Assembly (NCBI GenBank): GCA_024434115.1
Contig: QMIT01000009.1
Span: 214,165-278,164 of the forward strand
DNA from: Chloroflexota bacterium
GTDB taxonomy: Bacteria > Chloroflexota > Anaerolineae > Aggregatilineales > J027
Direction: 5' to 3'
Length of the DNA: 64,000 bases
In this document: positions 15,361 to 23,785 of the stretch, piece by piece
How the letters are laid out: each line of letters opens with the position of its first letter
Position numbering within the stretch: position 1 is the stretch's first letter
Notes under the pieces: model-generated
The model's input: only the letters and a program-made list of their open reading frames with translations
Told to the model about the DNA's origin: nothing
Database searches by the model: none
Program-made: the position numbers and the translations under genes

Positions 15361-16977
15361 TTATTCATTGGGATAGACTCGCCATAATTCAACAGCCATC
15401 CCGTTAAAAGGACGCGGATAGCGGTGGATTAGTTCCCAGCGAATGTGCAGCATCGAAAGATCGGTAAAGCGCAGTTCTGGCTCGACCAACAAATACACGG
15501 TGCTTTCTTCCGCTGCTCGTTCATCTATCAAGTTGGCGACATCTTGCATAAATTCGCCTTGCCACCCAAAGAACGGACATTCTAGCTTTACCGGGCCATG
15601 TTCGTCCAGATACAACCTGATTTGATGACATGACCCGACTAGGCCTATCACCTGTACATGTCCACTTGGCTCAGAACGGGGTAAATTTTCCATATCGCGG
15701 GCAGCATCTACCAGCGCGTAGCCCGAACCGAAATTGCCAAAATATTCCCATTGGTCAGCTTCGGGCAGGTGGAGTTTGGTTGGGTCGTTCCATGCGTGGT
15801 TGATGAAGGGGAGGGGAATCCAGACTAGCCAGACCAGCAGCACCGCCATTGCAGCGCGTTCGGGCATAGAAATAGGCAGGCTGGGTTTTTCAATATTTAT
15901 CTTGGCAACTTCTTGGATGGTCAAACTAACCGCGCCACCTAGAATCACCAGTGAGGGCAACACACCGAGGGTGAGATAGCGAGTGGATAAATCCGCCGCG
16001 AACACGAGTGACATGCTCCACGCCAGTAGGGTTGAGAGAATGAGATAGCTGCCTTCACGGGGGCGTTTCCACAGCACATATGCTGCCCCAACTAACGTCA
16101 AAATCCACAAAATAGAGCCGTGCAGCACTTGATTGGCTGTCCACAGGCTTTGCAGGTTATCTATCAAGACTTGCGGGGGGGATTTTTCCTCGGCAGCGCC
16201 GTTAATCAGGTTGTTGTTGACGACATTGACGTATTTGCCCGTGATGGTGCGGTCTGCGATATGCCAGATAAACGGCAGCATCACCAAACCAAAGGTGATA
16301 TAGACAGTGGTGAGCCTGTCTTGATGGATACGTAGAATTTGCCGGAGGCTTGCCAAATTTAATCGGATGACAGGCTGGCAGTTAAGGGTCAGCACGGCAA
16401 CCAGCGGCACCCCTGCCATTGGAAGCCCAAGCAATTTGGAAATAATGACGAGGCCACTTAAGATTCCGGCCCAAATCGCTAATAGACAGCGTTTACCACA
16501 GTTAGCCCGGCGCATCATCAACAGCGAAGCCCAAATGACCAACATGCCCAATGCGGCAGTGAGGGCGTCGGAAAGAGCAAGGCGGTCAAAAAAGACCATG
16601 AAGGGCGAAAATGAGGCCAGTACGAGCGTTACCCATCCGCCAATTCGTCCAAATAAAAGACGGGCGGTACTGTAGGCGGCGGCAAGACCCAACAGGGCAA
16701 AGAAAGCGCTGGCGGTGCGGCCTACGAAAATGGCATCTAGGCGAGCGGGGTGAAATAGGCCAATCCAATAATAACTGAGCAGCTTGCCAAGCGTCATGTT
16801 GAGATTACGATCTGTAAATTTATAGATCAGTTCGGCGCGGCGGATGTGTAGGCTTTCATCGTTAAAGGGTGGGAGGGTCTGAATGGAATGGGCACGAATG
16901 AAAAAGGCCAATAAAATCAGCAGGGCGGTTGGGAGAATTTCTTGGGAGCGTTTCACACCAGACTCCGTTTCCACCAT
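15361..16977 (-). CDS. GT39-like membrane glycosyltransferase (copy 3)
   Basis: The 538-residue protein has about eleven membrane helices. The first-loop acidic motif is PPFNDESLHIRRAEL, followed by MTLGKLLSYYWIGLF and FSPFMVFFDRLALSDALTAA, the same order as in copies 1, 2 and 4. The C-terminal domain holds VQVIGLVGSCHQIRLYLDE and a YPRPFNGMAVELWRVYP end shared with copy 4. The ATG overlaps the upstream GNAT gene by 25 bases, implying translational coupling. Expected role: lipid-linked sugar transfer at the outer face of the membrane. Confidence 0.85.
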   Translation of the reverse strand: MVETESGVKRSQEILPTALLILLAFFIRAHSIQTLPPFNDESLHIRRAELIYKFTDRNLNMTLGKLLSYYWIGLFHPARLDAIFVGRTASAFFALLGLAAAYSTARLLFGRIGGWVTLVLASFSPFMVFFDRLALSDALTAALGMLVIWASLLMMRRANCGKRCLLAIWAGILSGLVIISKLLGLPMAGVPLVAVLTLNCQPVIRLNLASLRQILRIHQDRLTTVYITFGLVMLPFIWHIADRTITGKYVNVVNNNLINGAAEEKSPPQVLIDNLQSLWTANQVLHGSILWILTLVGAAYVLWKRPREGSYLILSTLLAWSMSLVFAADLSTRYLTLGVLPSLVILGGAVSLTIQEVAKINIEKPSLPISMPERAAMAVLLVWLVWIPLPFINHAWNDPTKLHLPEADQWEYFGNFGSGYALVDAARDMENLPRSEPSGHVQVIGLVGSCHQIRLYLDEHGPVKLECPFFGWQGEFMQDVANLIDERAAEESTVYLLVEPELRFTDLSMLHIRWELIHRYPRPFNGMAVELWRVYPNE

Positions 16978-17642
16978 TGATAATGCCCAACGAGGGTGAA
17001 CTCAAGTTCTTGGGCGATTTGTAGGGCCGTTATATCACTGGTGGGGATAACTGCCCCGGTTAAATCCCATGCGTACTGCGTGCAGAGGACTTGCCCCGCC
17101 AAAAAGCTGTTTTTTTGATACGCTCCCTCGACCCAAATGCCGCGATAATTGATGGTCTGGACGGGCGTCAACAGGGCATTTTCGGGGGGGAGTATGAGAA
17201 TGTCTATCAATAGTTCCGAGCCGACCATTAAGGCGTGGTACTGATTTTCAAGGGTATAATCACAGCGGGCAAAGGTGCGCTGACTGGCGATGTTTTCAGT
17301 CTCGACCAAGCCACGTGCAAAATTCGCGCCGTGTACCCGTCCGGTTTCCGTGCTAAGGGCGACCAACTGCGCGGCGATGCCCTTGCCTCTAAAATCGGGA
17401 TGCACGGCTAATAAATCCACTTCCCAGCGTGGCAGTCCTGCGGGGGTGTAGGTCATAAATCCGTCCACAAAACCCGCTGGTGTACCCTCTACAAAAGCAA
17501 GGTGGGTCGCATGATCGAGCAGGGCAATAACTTCGGCAATGTAGGCCCAACCTTTAGGCGATTCTGAGGGCCAGACGGCCTGTTTAATATTCAGAATATG
17601 GGGCGCGTCGGCGGGCACGGCCTGACGGATTTCGATATTCAC
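16953..17642 (-). CDS. GNAT family N-acetyltransferase
   Basis: The 229-residue protein has the GNAT core in residues 1-145. Motif A, which binds the acetyl-CoA pyrophosphate, is LAVHPDFRGKGIAAQLV (about 76-92). The segment VETENIASQRTFARCDY is the usual motif B helix. A C-terminal extension of about 80 residues (LLIDILILPPENALL...WKRSLV) is not recognised. The GTG start overlaps the TGA of the upstream GT39-like gene by four bases, and its own end overlaps the next one, so it is embedded in the glycosyltransferase operon. It may acetylate a sugar or amino-sugar used there (inference). Confidence 0.87.
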   Translation of the reverse strand: MNIEIRQAVPADAPHILNIKQAVWPSESPKGWAYIAEVIALLDHATHLAFVEGTPAGFVDGFMTYTPAGLPRWEVDLLAVHPDFRGKGIAAQLVALSTETGRVHGANFARGLVETENIASQRTFARCDYTLENQYHALMVGSELLIDILILPPENALLTPVQTINYRGIWVEGAYQKNSFLAGQVLCTQYAWDLTGAVIPTSDITALQIAQELEFTLVGHYQWWKRSLV

Positions 17643-19204
17643 TTTGGACTCCTGACCCGATATAACCGCACGGTCACGCCATCATAGGGTCGTTCATAGA
17701 CTGCCAATTCTTCCCACGTAAACGGCAGACTGAATAAATCCATTGGTTGGCGATCATCGGCTAAAATATACCATGCCCCATCGGTTTTGATGCGCTTTTC
17801 CCATTCAACAAGGGTAATGGGGGCTTGTTCGATGCTCCATTTGAAATAGGGACAGGTCAGTTTGACATCGGAATCCGCAGGCAAGTATAGCCGCAGGGTG
17901 TGACATGCGCCCACAAAGCCCGCTACGCGAATTGTCGTATCTTCTAATTGCAGGGGAGGTAGATTGGGCAAATCAATGGCGGCCTGTCGTAAGCCATACC
18001 CCGTCGCGGTATTTTCAAAATATTCCCAGATGTCGCGGTCTGCTAGGGTTAGCTTGGTGGGGGCGTTCCACCCATTGAGCAAAAAGCGGATTCCTAGCAT
18101 CTCGCCAATCAGCGTGATTACAATGGCGGCAGGGGCGGCAACGCGATAGATTTTTTGCGGTGATGATCTGAACGTTTGCCATAAATTGTCCAAGCCAACC
18201 GCCCCAATCATCAAAAGAGGTGGAATGCCTAACACCAGATAGCGGGTACTTGGTTGGGCACTTGTCAAGACGATAAATCCCCAAACTGAAAAGGTGATAC
18301 TCAGTAGATAAAAAATCTCTTTGGGCCGTCTGCGAATTTGCCAAAAGGTAAGGCACAAAATCAGGAATAACAGTGGCGGCGTCAGCATTGTCCAGACCGC
18401 CTCGGTATAAATGTCCAGATTATGGGAAATCTGCTCGACTCGGTTTTGCGATTCTGGTACAAAGAGCGTGGTTGTAACGACTTCTTGCTTATTTTCAATT
18501 TGGGCAACTTCTTGATAGACCACATAAAATGCTGAAGGGAGCATAGGGACAGCAGTCGCAATTCCAATGAGGATGGCCTTATTCCATAGTTGACGCAAAT
18601 TGGCTTGCCCCCAGAGGCGTAACGCTAGAAAGGGCAGCATGATCCATGGAAGGGCGATCAATTTTGCCAAGAGTGCCAAGCCGAACAATAAACCCGTGAT
18701 GATGCTGTTTTTGCGGGTTGGCTGACGGGTCAATTTTAGGGAAACAATTGCCAGCGATAGCCCAAAAATCATGGTGAAGGTGTCGGAGAGGGCCATCCGC
18801 TCAAAAAACAGCATAAAGGGGGATAGGGCATATAAAATGACCGCCAGTAGACCGATTGACCAGCGGTGAAATAATTGACGGGCAAGGGTGAAGGTCAGGG
18901 CTGCCCCCAATGGCGCAAGTAAAGCAATCGCTTCCCGTGAGAGCCATGCCCCACCAACATCCTGTGGATTGAACAGGCCCAAATAATAATAGAGCAGTAG
19001 TTTGCCCGGCAGGATAGAAGCGGTGGCGTCGTTGAAGTCAAAGACCATTTGGGCGCGTAAAATATGGAGGCTCTCATCCACAAAAACTGCGAGAGCCATA
19101 ATTTGATGGGCGCGGGTGAACCATAACAGCCATAACAGCCCGACCATCAGCCATAAACGACGTTGTGAAATGCTCGAATGCGTCATGCAGAAATATGTTC
19201 TCAT
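17639..19204 (-). CDS. GT39-like membrane glycosyltransferase (copy 4)
   Basis: The 521-residue protein has ten or more membrane helices. The acidic loop motif is VFVDESLHILRAQMVF; SILPGKLLLYYYLGLFNPQD and FERMALSDTFTM follow. It is most similar to copy 3, including FVGACHTLRLYL and the ending YERPYDGVTVRLYRV. It is the first gene of the minus-strand glycosyltransferase run, facing the secreted glycosidase across a 118-base divergent gap. ATG 19204 or ATG 19186 could start it; neither has a strong ribosome site. Confidence 0.85.
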   Translation of the reverse strand: MRTYFCMTHSSISQRRLWLMVGLLWLLWFTRAHQIMALAVFVDESLHILRAQMVFDFNDATASILPGKLLLYYYLGLFNPQDVGGAWLSREAIALLAPLGAALTFTLARQLFHRWSIGLLAVILYALSPFMLFFERMALSDTFTMIFGLSLAIVSLKLTRQPTRKNSIITGLLFGLALLAKLIALPWIMLPFLALRLWGQANLRQLWNKAILIGIATAVPMLPSAFYVVYQEVAQIENKQEVVTTTLFVPESQNRVEQISHNLDIYTEAVWTMLTPPLLFLILCLTFWQIRRRPKEIFYLLSITFSVWGFIVLTSAQPSTRYLVLGIPPLLMIGAVGLDNLWQTFRSSPQKIYRVAAPAAIVITLIGEMLGIRFLLNGWNAPTKLTLADRDIWEYFENTATGYGLRQAAIDLPNLPPLQLEDTTIRVAGFVGACHTLRLYLPADSDVKLTCPYFKWSIEQAPITLVEWEKRIKTDGAWYILADDRQPMDLFSLPFTWEELAVYERPYDGVTVRLYRVRSPK

Positions 19205-19322
19205 GTATGGATAACGGCCATGAATTGTAGCAACGATTTTGGCAAGTGGTAGGTGGCAAAAGTTGGGTAAATTCTTTAGACTAGGAAATGGTCAAAAGTG
19301 GAAAAGTTTTTAGGCGAGTGGA

Positions 19323-20732
19323 ATGAAACAAAAAATCACGCTTGTTCTGACCGTGCTGCTGACCCTTCTCTCTCTAATGGGGGGAATGCCGCGCCGTGTC
19401 TTCGCCACTGAACCACCTTATGTTCAGTCTATCGCCGCGATGATTCCAAGACCACATCTGGGTTATGGTATCCATGTTGCGCCTCATACCAGCGTTGATC
19501 TCGGTTGGGTGGATCGCTTGGGCATGGATTGGGTCAAGGTCTATACCGATACCGAAGCGGGCTATTATCGCAACCAAAAAGTGCTGTATCGCTACGATCT
19601 CATTTGGCCCGGCGATGGCAATTGGGATGGCCTGAAATCGGGTGTCCGCGAACGGGCTATAAAACTAGTGGATTTAGGGGTAGAGGCGGTTGAAGTCCAT
19701 AATGAGCCAAATTTGCAGATGGAATGGCCGCGTGGCCCGAATGCGTGGGAATATACCCAACTGCTGCGTATCGTTTATACTGAGATTAAAGCCGTTGCCC
19801 CGCATTTGATTGTGGTTTCGGGTGGTCTTGCCCCCACAATTACCACCCCCAGCCGCGATGCCATTACCGATGTTGATTTTGCCCGTGAGATGTTTGAAAA
19901 CGGGGCGGGCAACTATTTTGATGCCTTTGGGTATCACCCCTATGGGTATAATGCCCCGCCGGAAGATGCTCCCAATGCACGCACCTTAAATTTTCGACGT
20001 ACCGAACTAATGCGTGACTTGATGCTGGAATATGATTTAGGCAGCAAACCGATGTGGCTCACTGAATTTGGCTGGCTGCGTGACCCGGCTGAAGAAGGAC
20101 TCAATTGCTTGGCGAGCGACCTCTCATTTGCTGGATTTAGTTGGATGAAGGTATCTGGGCAAACGCAGGCGGATTATATTGCACGCGCGTTTGATTTTGC
20201 CGATAAAAATTGGGCGTGGGCCGGGCCAATGTTTTTGTGGAATCTCAATTGGTCAATGTTAGGACCGGGTGTGTTGTCGCAGTGTAACCACATGCGCTGG
20301 TTTTCAATTTTACGCTCGGATGGGCAACCGACATTGGCGCTCTATAGTGTCGCTGCTATGCCGCGTCGTCCGGTACGAGAAATTGCCGAAATGACCTTAG
20401 TCGCCCTTGATGATATGGCCGTAGAAATTGGCTATTCGTGTCCAGCGATTATCGAGGTGGGTCAATTTCAAGTCCGCAATACAGGTTATCCGGGTACAGG
20501 GTTTGATGCAAAGATTGAACCTGCTGTCTCGCTGAGTGGGCCAGAAGTGACCGTCTCACCAGCGCTTGCTGTGTCAGATGATATTGTGACGGTTTATGCC
20601 GATACGACAGGGTTGACCCCCGGCTTATACGTTGTTTTCATTAATGTGGAGACAGATATTGGTGGGGCGATTGTGTCGCAGAATATTCGTGGCTATGTAA
20701 TGGTGTCGGAGACGTTTGCGGCTTGCCAATGA
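19323..20732 (+). CDS. Secreted clan GH-A glycoside hydrolase
   Basis: The 469-residue protein has a signal peptide ending RRVFA (cleavage about 29/30). A TIM-barrel catalytic domain (about 40-350) follows. The acid/base is the Glu in VEVHNEP (E128), with the Asn before it that marks clan GH-A. The nucleophile is the Glu in PMWLTEFGW (E248). The spacing fits GH5, GH39 or related xylosidase/cellulase-like families; the substrate cannot be assigned. The C-terminal 100 residues form a beta-sandwich (FQVRNTGYPGTGF, GLTPGLYVVFINVETD), probably an Ig-like adhesion module. Cysteines in the C-terminal part may pair. Confidence 0.85.
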   Translation: MKQKITLVLTVLLTLLSLMGGMPRRVFATEPPYVQSIAAMIPRPHLGYGIHVAPHTSVDLGWVDRLGMDWVKVYTDTEAGYYRNQKVLYRYDLIWPGDGNWDGLKSGVRERAIKLVDLGVEAVEVHNEPNLQMEWPRGPNAWEYTQLLRIVYTEIKAVAPHLIVVSGGLAPTITTPSRDAITDVDFAREMFENGAGNYFDAFGYHPYGYNAPPEDAPNARTLNFRRTELMRDLMLEYDLGSKPMWLTEFGWLRDPAEEGLNCLASDLSFAGFSWMKVSGQTQADYIARAFDFADKNWAWAGPMFLWNLNWSMLGPGVLSQCNHMRWFSILRSDGQPTLALYSVAAMPRRPVREIAEMTLVALDDMAVEIGYSCPAIIEVGQFQVRNTGYPGTGFDAKIEPAVSLSGPEVTVSPALAVSDDIVTVYADTTGLTPGLYVVFINVETDIGGAIVSQNIRGYVMVSETFAACQ

Positions 20733-20756
20733 TAGAACCATAGGCCAAATAAAAAG

Positions 20757-20795
20757 GGAAAAGGGGCGATTTTTGTGAAGTCGTCCCTTTTTGAA
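20757..20795. terminator. Bidirectional terminator
   Basis: AAAAGGGGCGA and TCGTCCCTTTTT arms with one mismatch; T-run on the plus strand and A-run upstream, so it can serve both converging genes (glycosidase and the 187-residue gene). Confidence 0.8.
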
Positions 20796-20798
20796 TTT

Positions 20799-21362
20799 CT
20801 AATCGGTTTGATTGGGTTTGCCGTAGAGCCACCAGTAGGCTTCTTGGGGATAAGCATTGGCGAGACGTTCATCCCAAAAGAATCCACCTGCTTTGAAATA
20901 GCGGCGCAGGAAACCGTCTGCCTCACTAACCAAGCCTTTTAGTTCGGCAGGGATGGCTATGTTTTGGGCGCTGGCTTCATTCATGAGTTCGGCCATGATG
21001 GTGCGCTTTTCGATTTGATTACCCCAATCCCCCATCGCATCGGTGGCATCTTCGAGATAACGCAGGGAGGTTTCGGCCCGTGATCTCAACTCTTGCAGCA
21101 CCTTTTTTTCATAGTGGGTGCGCCATTCGTAGCGCATTTGCTCAAATTTTTGGCGGGTTTCGGCCAATTGAGTTTGTTGGTTTTTGTTGAGTGCCGCTTG
21201 CAGCCCTTCCAATTGATGCAGCCGAAGCAGCAGCCCTCCGACAGTCATTTTGGGCATGTTGTCTCCCAAATGACCAAAGAGTTCCTCTTCATAGAGGTAG
21301 GGGGTCAATGCCTCGACCATTGCCCGGAGAGTGCGGAGATTTTTTTCGACGTCGTACTTCAT
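20799..21362 (-). CDS. Coiled-coil protein of unknown function
   Basis: The 187-residue protein is mostly helical. An N-terminal helical part (MKYDVEKNLRTLRAMVEAL) leads to a GLLLRLHQLEGLQAAL helix. A charged coiled-coil follows (about 55-105, AETRQKFEQMRYEWR). The C-terminus is aromatic-rich: GGFFWDERLANAYPQEAYWW. No signal peptide or membrane helix. Start: ATG 21362 with GGAGG five bases upstream; the frame opens slightly earlier. It lies downstream of the 134-residue gene, 37 bases away on the same strand, likely one operon. Not recognised as a known family. Confidence 0.75.
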   Translation of the reverse strand: MKYDVEKNLRTLRAMVEALTPYLYEEELFGHLGDNMPKMTVGGLLLRLHQLEGLQAALNKNQQTQLAETRQKFEQMRYEWRTHYEKKVLQELRSRAETSLRYLEDATDAMGDWGNQIEKRTIMAELMNEASAQNIAIPAELKGLVSEADGFLRRYFKAGGFFWDERLANAYPQEAYWWLYGKPNQTD

Positions 21363-21399
21363 CGTGGCCTCCATTCAGGATGGGCCAAACGACCCATCA

Positions 21400-21804
21400 T
21401 TATGATTTACGTCGAACGTTTTTATAGGCCGGGTTGCCTTGCAGGACTTTTAGGCGTTCTTTGCCCTCGGCAGCCTTTGTAAACCACTCGGTAACGCTGT
21501 CACCGTCGCCATCGGTATAGGTAACGGCAGGCTTAAAGCCAAGCACCTCGGCGCACACGGCGATTAAGCCTTCATCGGCCTTGTCGCTGCGGAGGACGAA
21601 GTGTTTGCCAACTTCCCATTCCAATTCTACCTTGATGCCCTGCCAAACGCCTTCAACTTTATACGGGGATTCAGCTTGGGTGCAGGTGAAATAAACATCG
21701 CTTAGGCGGTTGGCCCAAAAGGTATGTGTCACACGTTCTGAAATAAAATAGGGGCGGCCTTTTTCTGGTTCTTTATAAAACCATGTTGTCGCGTTGGTTG
21801 CCAT
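21400..21804 (-). CDS. Small soluble protein of unknown function
   Basis: The 134-residue protein has no signal peptide or membrane helix. The first two thirds are beta-rich (WFYKEPEKGRPYFISERV, VYFTCTQAESPYKVEGVW, KVELEWEVGKHFVLRS). The last third is helical and basic, with TDGDGDSVTEWFTKAAEG and a Lys/Arg-rich end. AGGGAAG is placed 7-13 bases before the ATG. No family recognised. Divergent from the membrane-protein gene at 21954. Confidence 0.7.
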   Translation of the reverse strand: MATNATTWFYKEPEKGRPYFISERVTHTFWANRLSDVYFTCTQAESPYKVEGVWQGIKVELEWEVGKHFVLRSDKADEGLIAVCAEVLGFKPAVTYTDGDGDSVTEWFTKAAEGKERLKVLQGNPAYKNVRRKS

Positions 21805-21916
21805 TGTTCAACTTCCCTGTGTTTTAAACCCGCAGCCGGGATGATTTCAAAATCAAACGCCATTATCTTACATCAAAATCGCCCGTGACCCAATTCCTTT
21901 TTCAAAATTTTGGTCG

Positions 21917-21945
21917 TTTCACGTAGTCAGGAACAAAGTTATAAT
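21917..21945 (+). promoter_or_regulatory. Promoter suggesting a leaderless mRNA
   Basis: TTTCAC (21917-21922), a 17-base spacer and TATAAT (21940-21945). The ATG of the next gene starts only eight bases after the -10 box, so transcription would begin at or next to the start codon. Confidence 0.6.
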
Positions 21946-21953
21946 CAATTTCT

Positions 21954-22358
21954 ATGGACGAACGCCCCGGACTGCCTACTCATTATGGACTTAACCTAGC
22001 CGCTGGACTGATGATTCTCGTCGGTTGGGGTGGATTGTTTGTGTTGGTCAGAACCGTTTTGCCTAATCCCGGCCCGCGCTGGATGTTTTTTGTATTACTT
22101 TATATCGCGGTTAGTGGCAGTGTCATGCCCTTTGTGCGTTTTTTGAACAATCGGTTTGGCGGCGGCCCGCTAGTTGTACCGGATTGGGTGGTGGTGCGTC
22201 AAAGTTTATGGGTTGGCTTGTATGTAGCGACCTGTGCATGGCTGCAAATTCCGCGTGTATTGTCACTCCCTATCGCGGTATTTTTGGCATTGGCGGTTGT
22301 GGTGATCGAAGTCTTTCTGCGCCTCCGCGAACGCGCTACCCAACTAGATGAGAACTGA
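21954..22358 (+). CDS. Four-helix integral membrane protein, unknown
   Basis: The 134-residue protein has four predicted membrane helices: about 14-35 (LAAGLMILVGWGGLFVLV), 44-62 (WMFFVLLYIAVSGSVM), 84-100 (LWVGLYVATCAWLQI) and 105-122 (LPIAVFLALAVVVIEVFL). It ends in a short charged tail. No Shine-Dalgarno sequence precedes the ATG, matching the apparent leaderless promoter. The family is not recognised. It precedes the M24 peptidase gene by 85 bases. Confidence 0.75.
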   Translation: MDERPGLPTHYGLNLAAGLMILVGWGGLFVLVRTVLPNPGPRWMFFVLLYIAVSGSVMPFVRFLNNRFGGGPLVVPDWVVVRQSLWVGLYVATCAWLQIPRVLSLPIAVFLALAVVVIEVFLRLRERATQLDEN

Positions 22359-22443
22359 TACTTAATGCGTCTGAACCCCCTCTTTACCCTTATAGTAAAT
22401 TCGATAACCAGCACTGAAATTTTTTTAAATGGAGGAGTCCCCG

Positions 22444-23682
22444 ATGAAATCTGATTTAGACCGTCTGATGACTGAGCGCAACATTGACGCCCTAATTATC
22501 CCCGGTACTGAAGAACCCAATCCTTATCGTGATTATCTTGCCAATGGCATCCATGCCCACGCGACGGTGATTAAAAGGCGCGACTCGGAGGCGGTATTGA
22601 TTGCAAATGGTATGGAACTGGACGAAGCCGCCAAAAGTGGACTGAAAGTCTATAACATGACGGACTTTGGCTTGGCCGAGCTTATGCAAAAATATCGCAG
22701 CGACCAACAAGCTATTGGCCGTGAGTATTGGCGCAATATTTTGACCCAACTGGATATCAAGGGCCGTGTGGCGTTTTATGGCGTAGGGGATGTCATGGCG
22801 ACATGGAAAATGCTCAAACGCTTTGAACGCGATTATGCCGATGTGATCGAAATTGTAGAAGATGAAGACACCAGTATTTTCACATTGGCTCGTCGTGGCA
22901 AAGATGCTGATGAAATCGCCAAACTGCGTGATTCCGGTGAGCGTTCCAGCAAAGTCATGACTGAGACCCGTGAATGGTTGGCAGGGCATAAGGCCAAAAA
23001 CAATGTAGTCTATAAAGCGGACGGCAAACCCCTCACCATCGGGGATGTCAAACATTTTGTCCGGCTGAAACTGATGGAATATGGACTTGAGGATTCAGGC
23101 GGGATGATTTTTGCTCAGGGGCGCGATGCGGCTTTGCCTCACAGTCGTGGTGAAGAAGATCAACCGCTGGAATTGGGCAAGACACTGGTGTTCGATTTGT
23201 TCCCCCGGCCCATCGGTGGTGGTTATTATCATGACATGACCCGTACATGGTCGTTGGGATACGCTACACCAGAAGTTGAGGAGGCTCATCGCTTGGTGAT
23301 GTATGCCTTTACCCAATCACTGGAGAGCCTAACCGTAGGACAGCGCACCCGCGATTTGCAGGAATTGGTGTGTGATATTTTTGAGGAACGCGGACACCCC
23401 ACACCGAAGACTAAACCGGGGGGTAGCGAAGGGTATACCCACAGTTTGGGGCATGGCATCGGTTTGGATGTGCATGAAGCGCCGGGGATTAGCAATTATT
23501 CGCCCGATGACCGTGTGTTCGAGAAGGGCGATGTCATCACGATTGAACCCGGTCTGTATTACCCCGATAAAGGGTGGGGCATTCGCATTGAGGATTCGGT
23601 TTACCTTGATGAGTCCGGCACGGCGCATAATTTAACCGACTGCACCTATGACTTGGTTATCCCGATTCAAAACCAGAATTAA
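22444..23682 (+). CDS. M24 family metallopeptidase (Xaa-Pro aminopeptidase type)
   Basis: The 412-residue protein has an N-terminal creatinase-like domain (1-165), then the pita-bread peptidase fold. The five metal ligands lie in VFDLFPRPIGGGYYHDMT (two Asp, about 250-262), SLGHGIGLDVHE (His), ITIEPGLYYPDKG (Glu) and GIRIEDSVYL (Glu). Such enzymes use two metal ions to cleave N-terminal residues before proline, or dipeptides such as X-Pro; exact specificity is unknown. Start ATG 22444 follows GGAGGAG at a good distance. Cytoplasmic, with its own terminator. Confidence 0.92.
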   Translation: MKSDLDRLMTERNIDALIIPGTEEPNPYRDYLANGIHAHATVIKRRDSEAVLIANGMELDEAAKSGLKVYNMTDFGLAELMQKYRSDQQAIGREYWRNILTQLDIKGRVAFYGVGDVMATWKMLKRFERDYADVIEIVEDEDTSIFTLARRGKDADEIAKLRDSGERSSKVMTETREWLAGHKAKNNVVYKADGKPLTIGDVKHFVRLKLMEYGLEDSGGMIFAQGRDAALPHSRGEEDQPLELGKTLVFDLFPRPIGGGYYHDMTRTWSLGYATPEVEEAHRLVMYAFTQSLESLTVGQRTRDLQELVCDIFEERGHPTPKTKPGGSEGYTHSLGHGIGLDVHEAPGISNYSPDDRVFEKGDVITIEPGLYYPDKGWGIRIEDSVYLDESGTAHNLTDCTYDLVIPIQNQN

Positions 23683-23712
23683 GTTACCTTTTCTCCATGA
23701 CATCTGGCATTA

Positions 23713-23736
23713 AAGCCCCGCGAATGGGGCTTTTTT
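23713..23736 (+). terminator. Rho-independent terminator
   Basis: AAGCCCC-GCGAAT-GGGGCTTTTTT, 31 bases beyond the M24 peptidase stop codon. Confidence 0.9.
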
Positions 23737-23785
23737 GTTGGGTTTGGGAGTATCATAGGGAAGAATGAGTATGGAGTAAGAGTCT

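Noticed and set aside
22492-23055. 187-codon minus-strand ORF inside the M24 peptidase gene
   Set aside because: Lies fully within a well-supported gene and has no recognisable domain.
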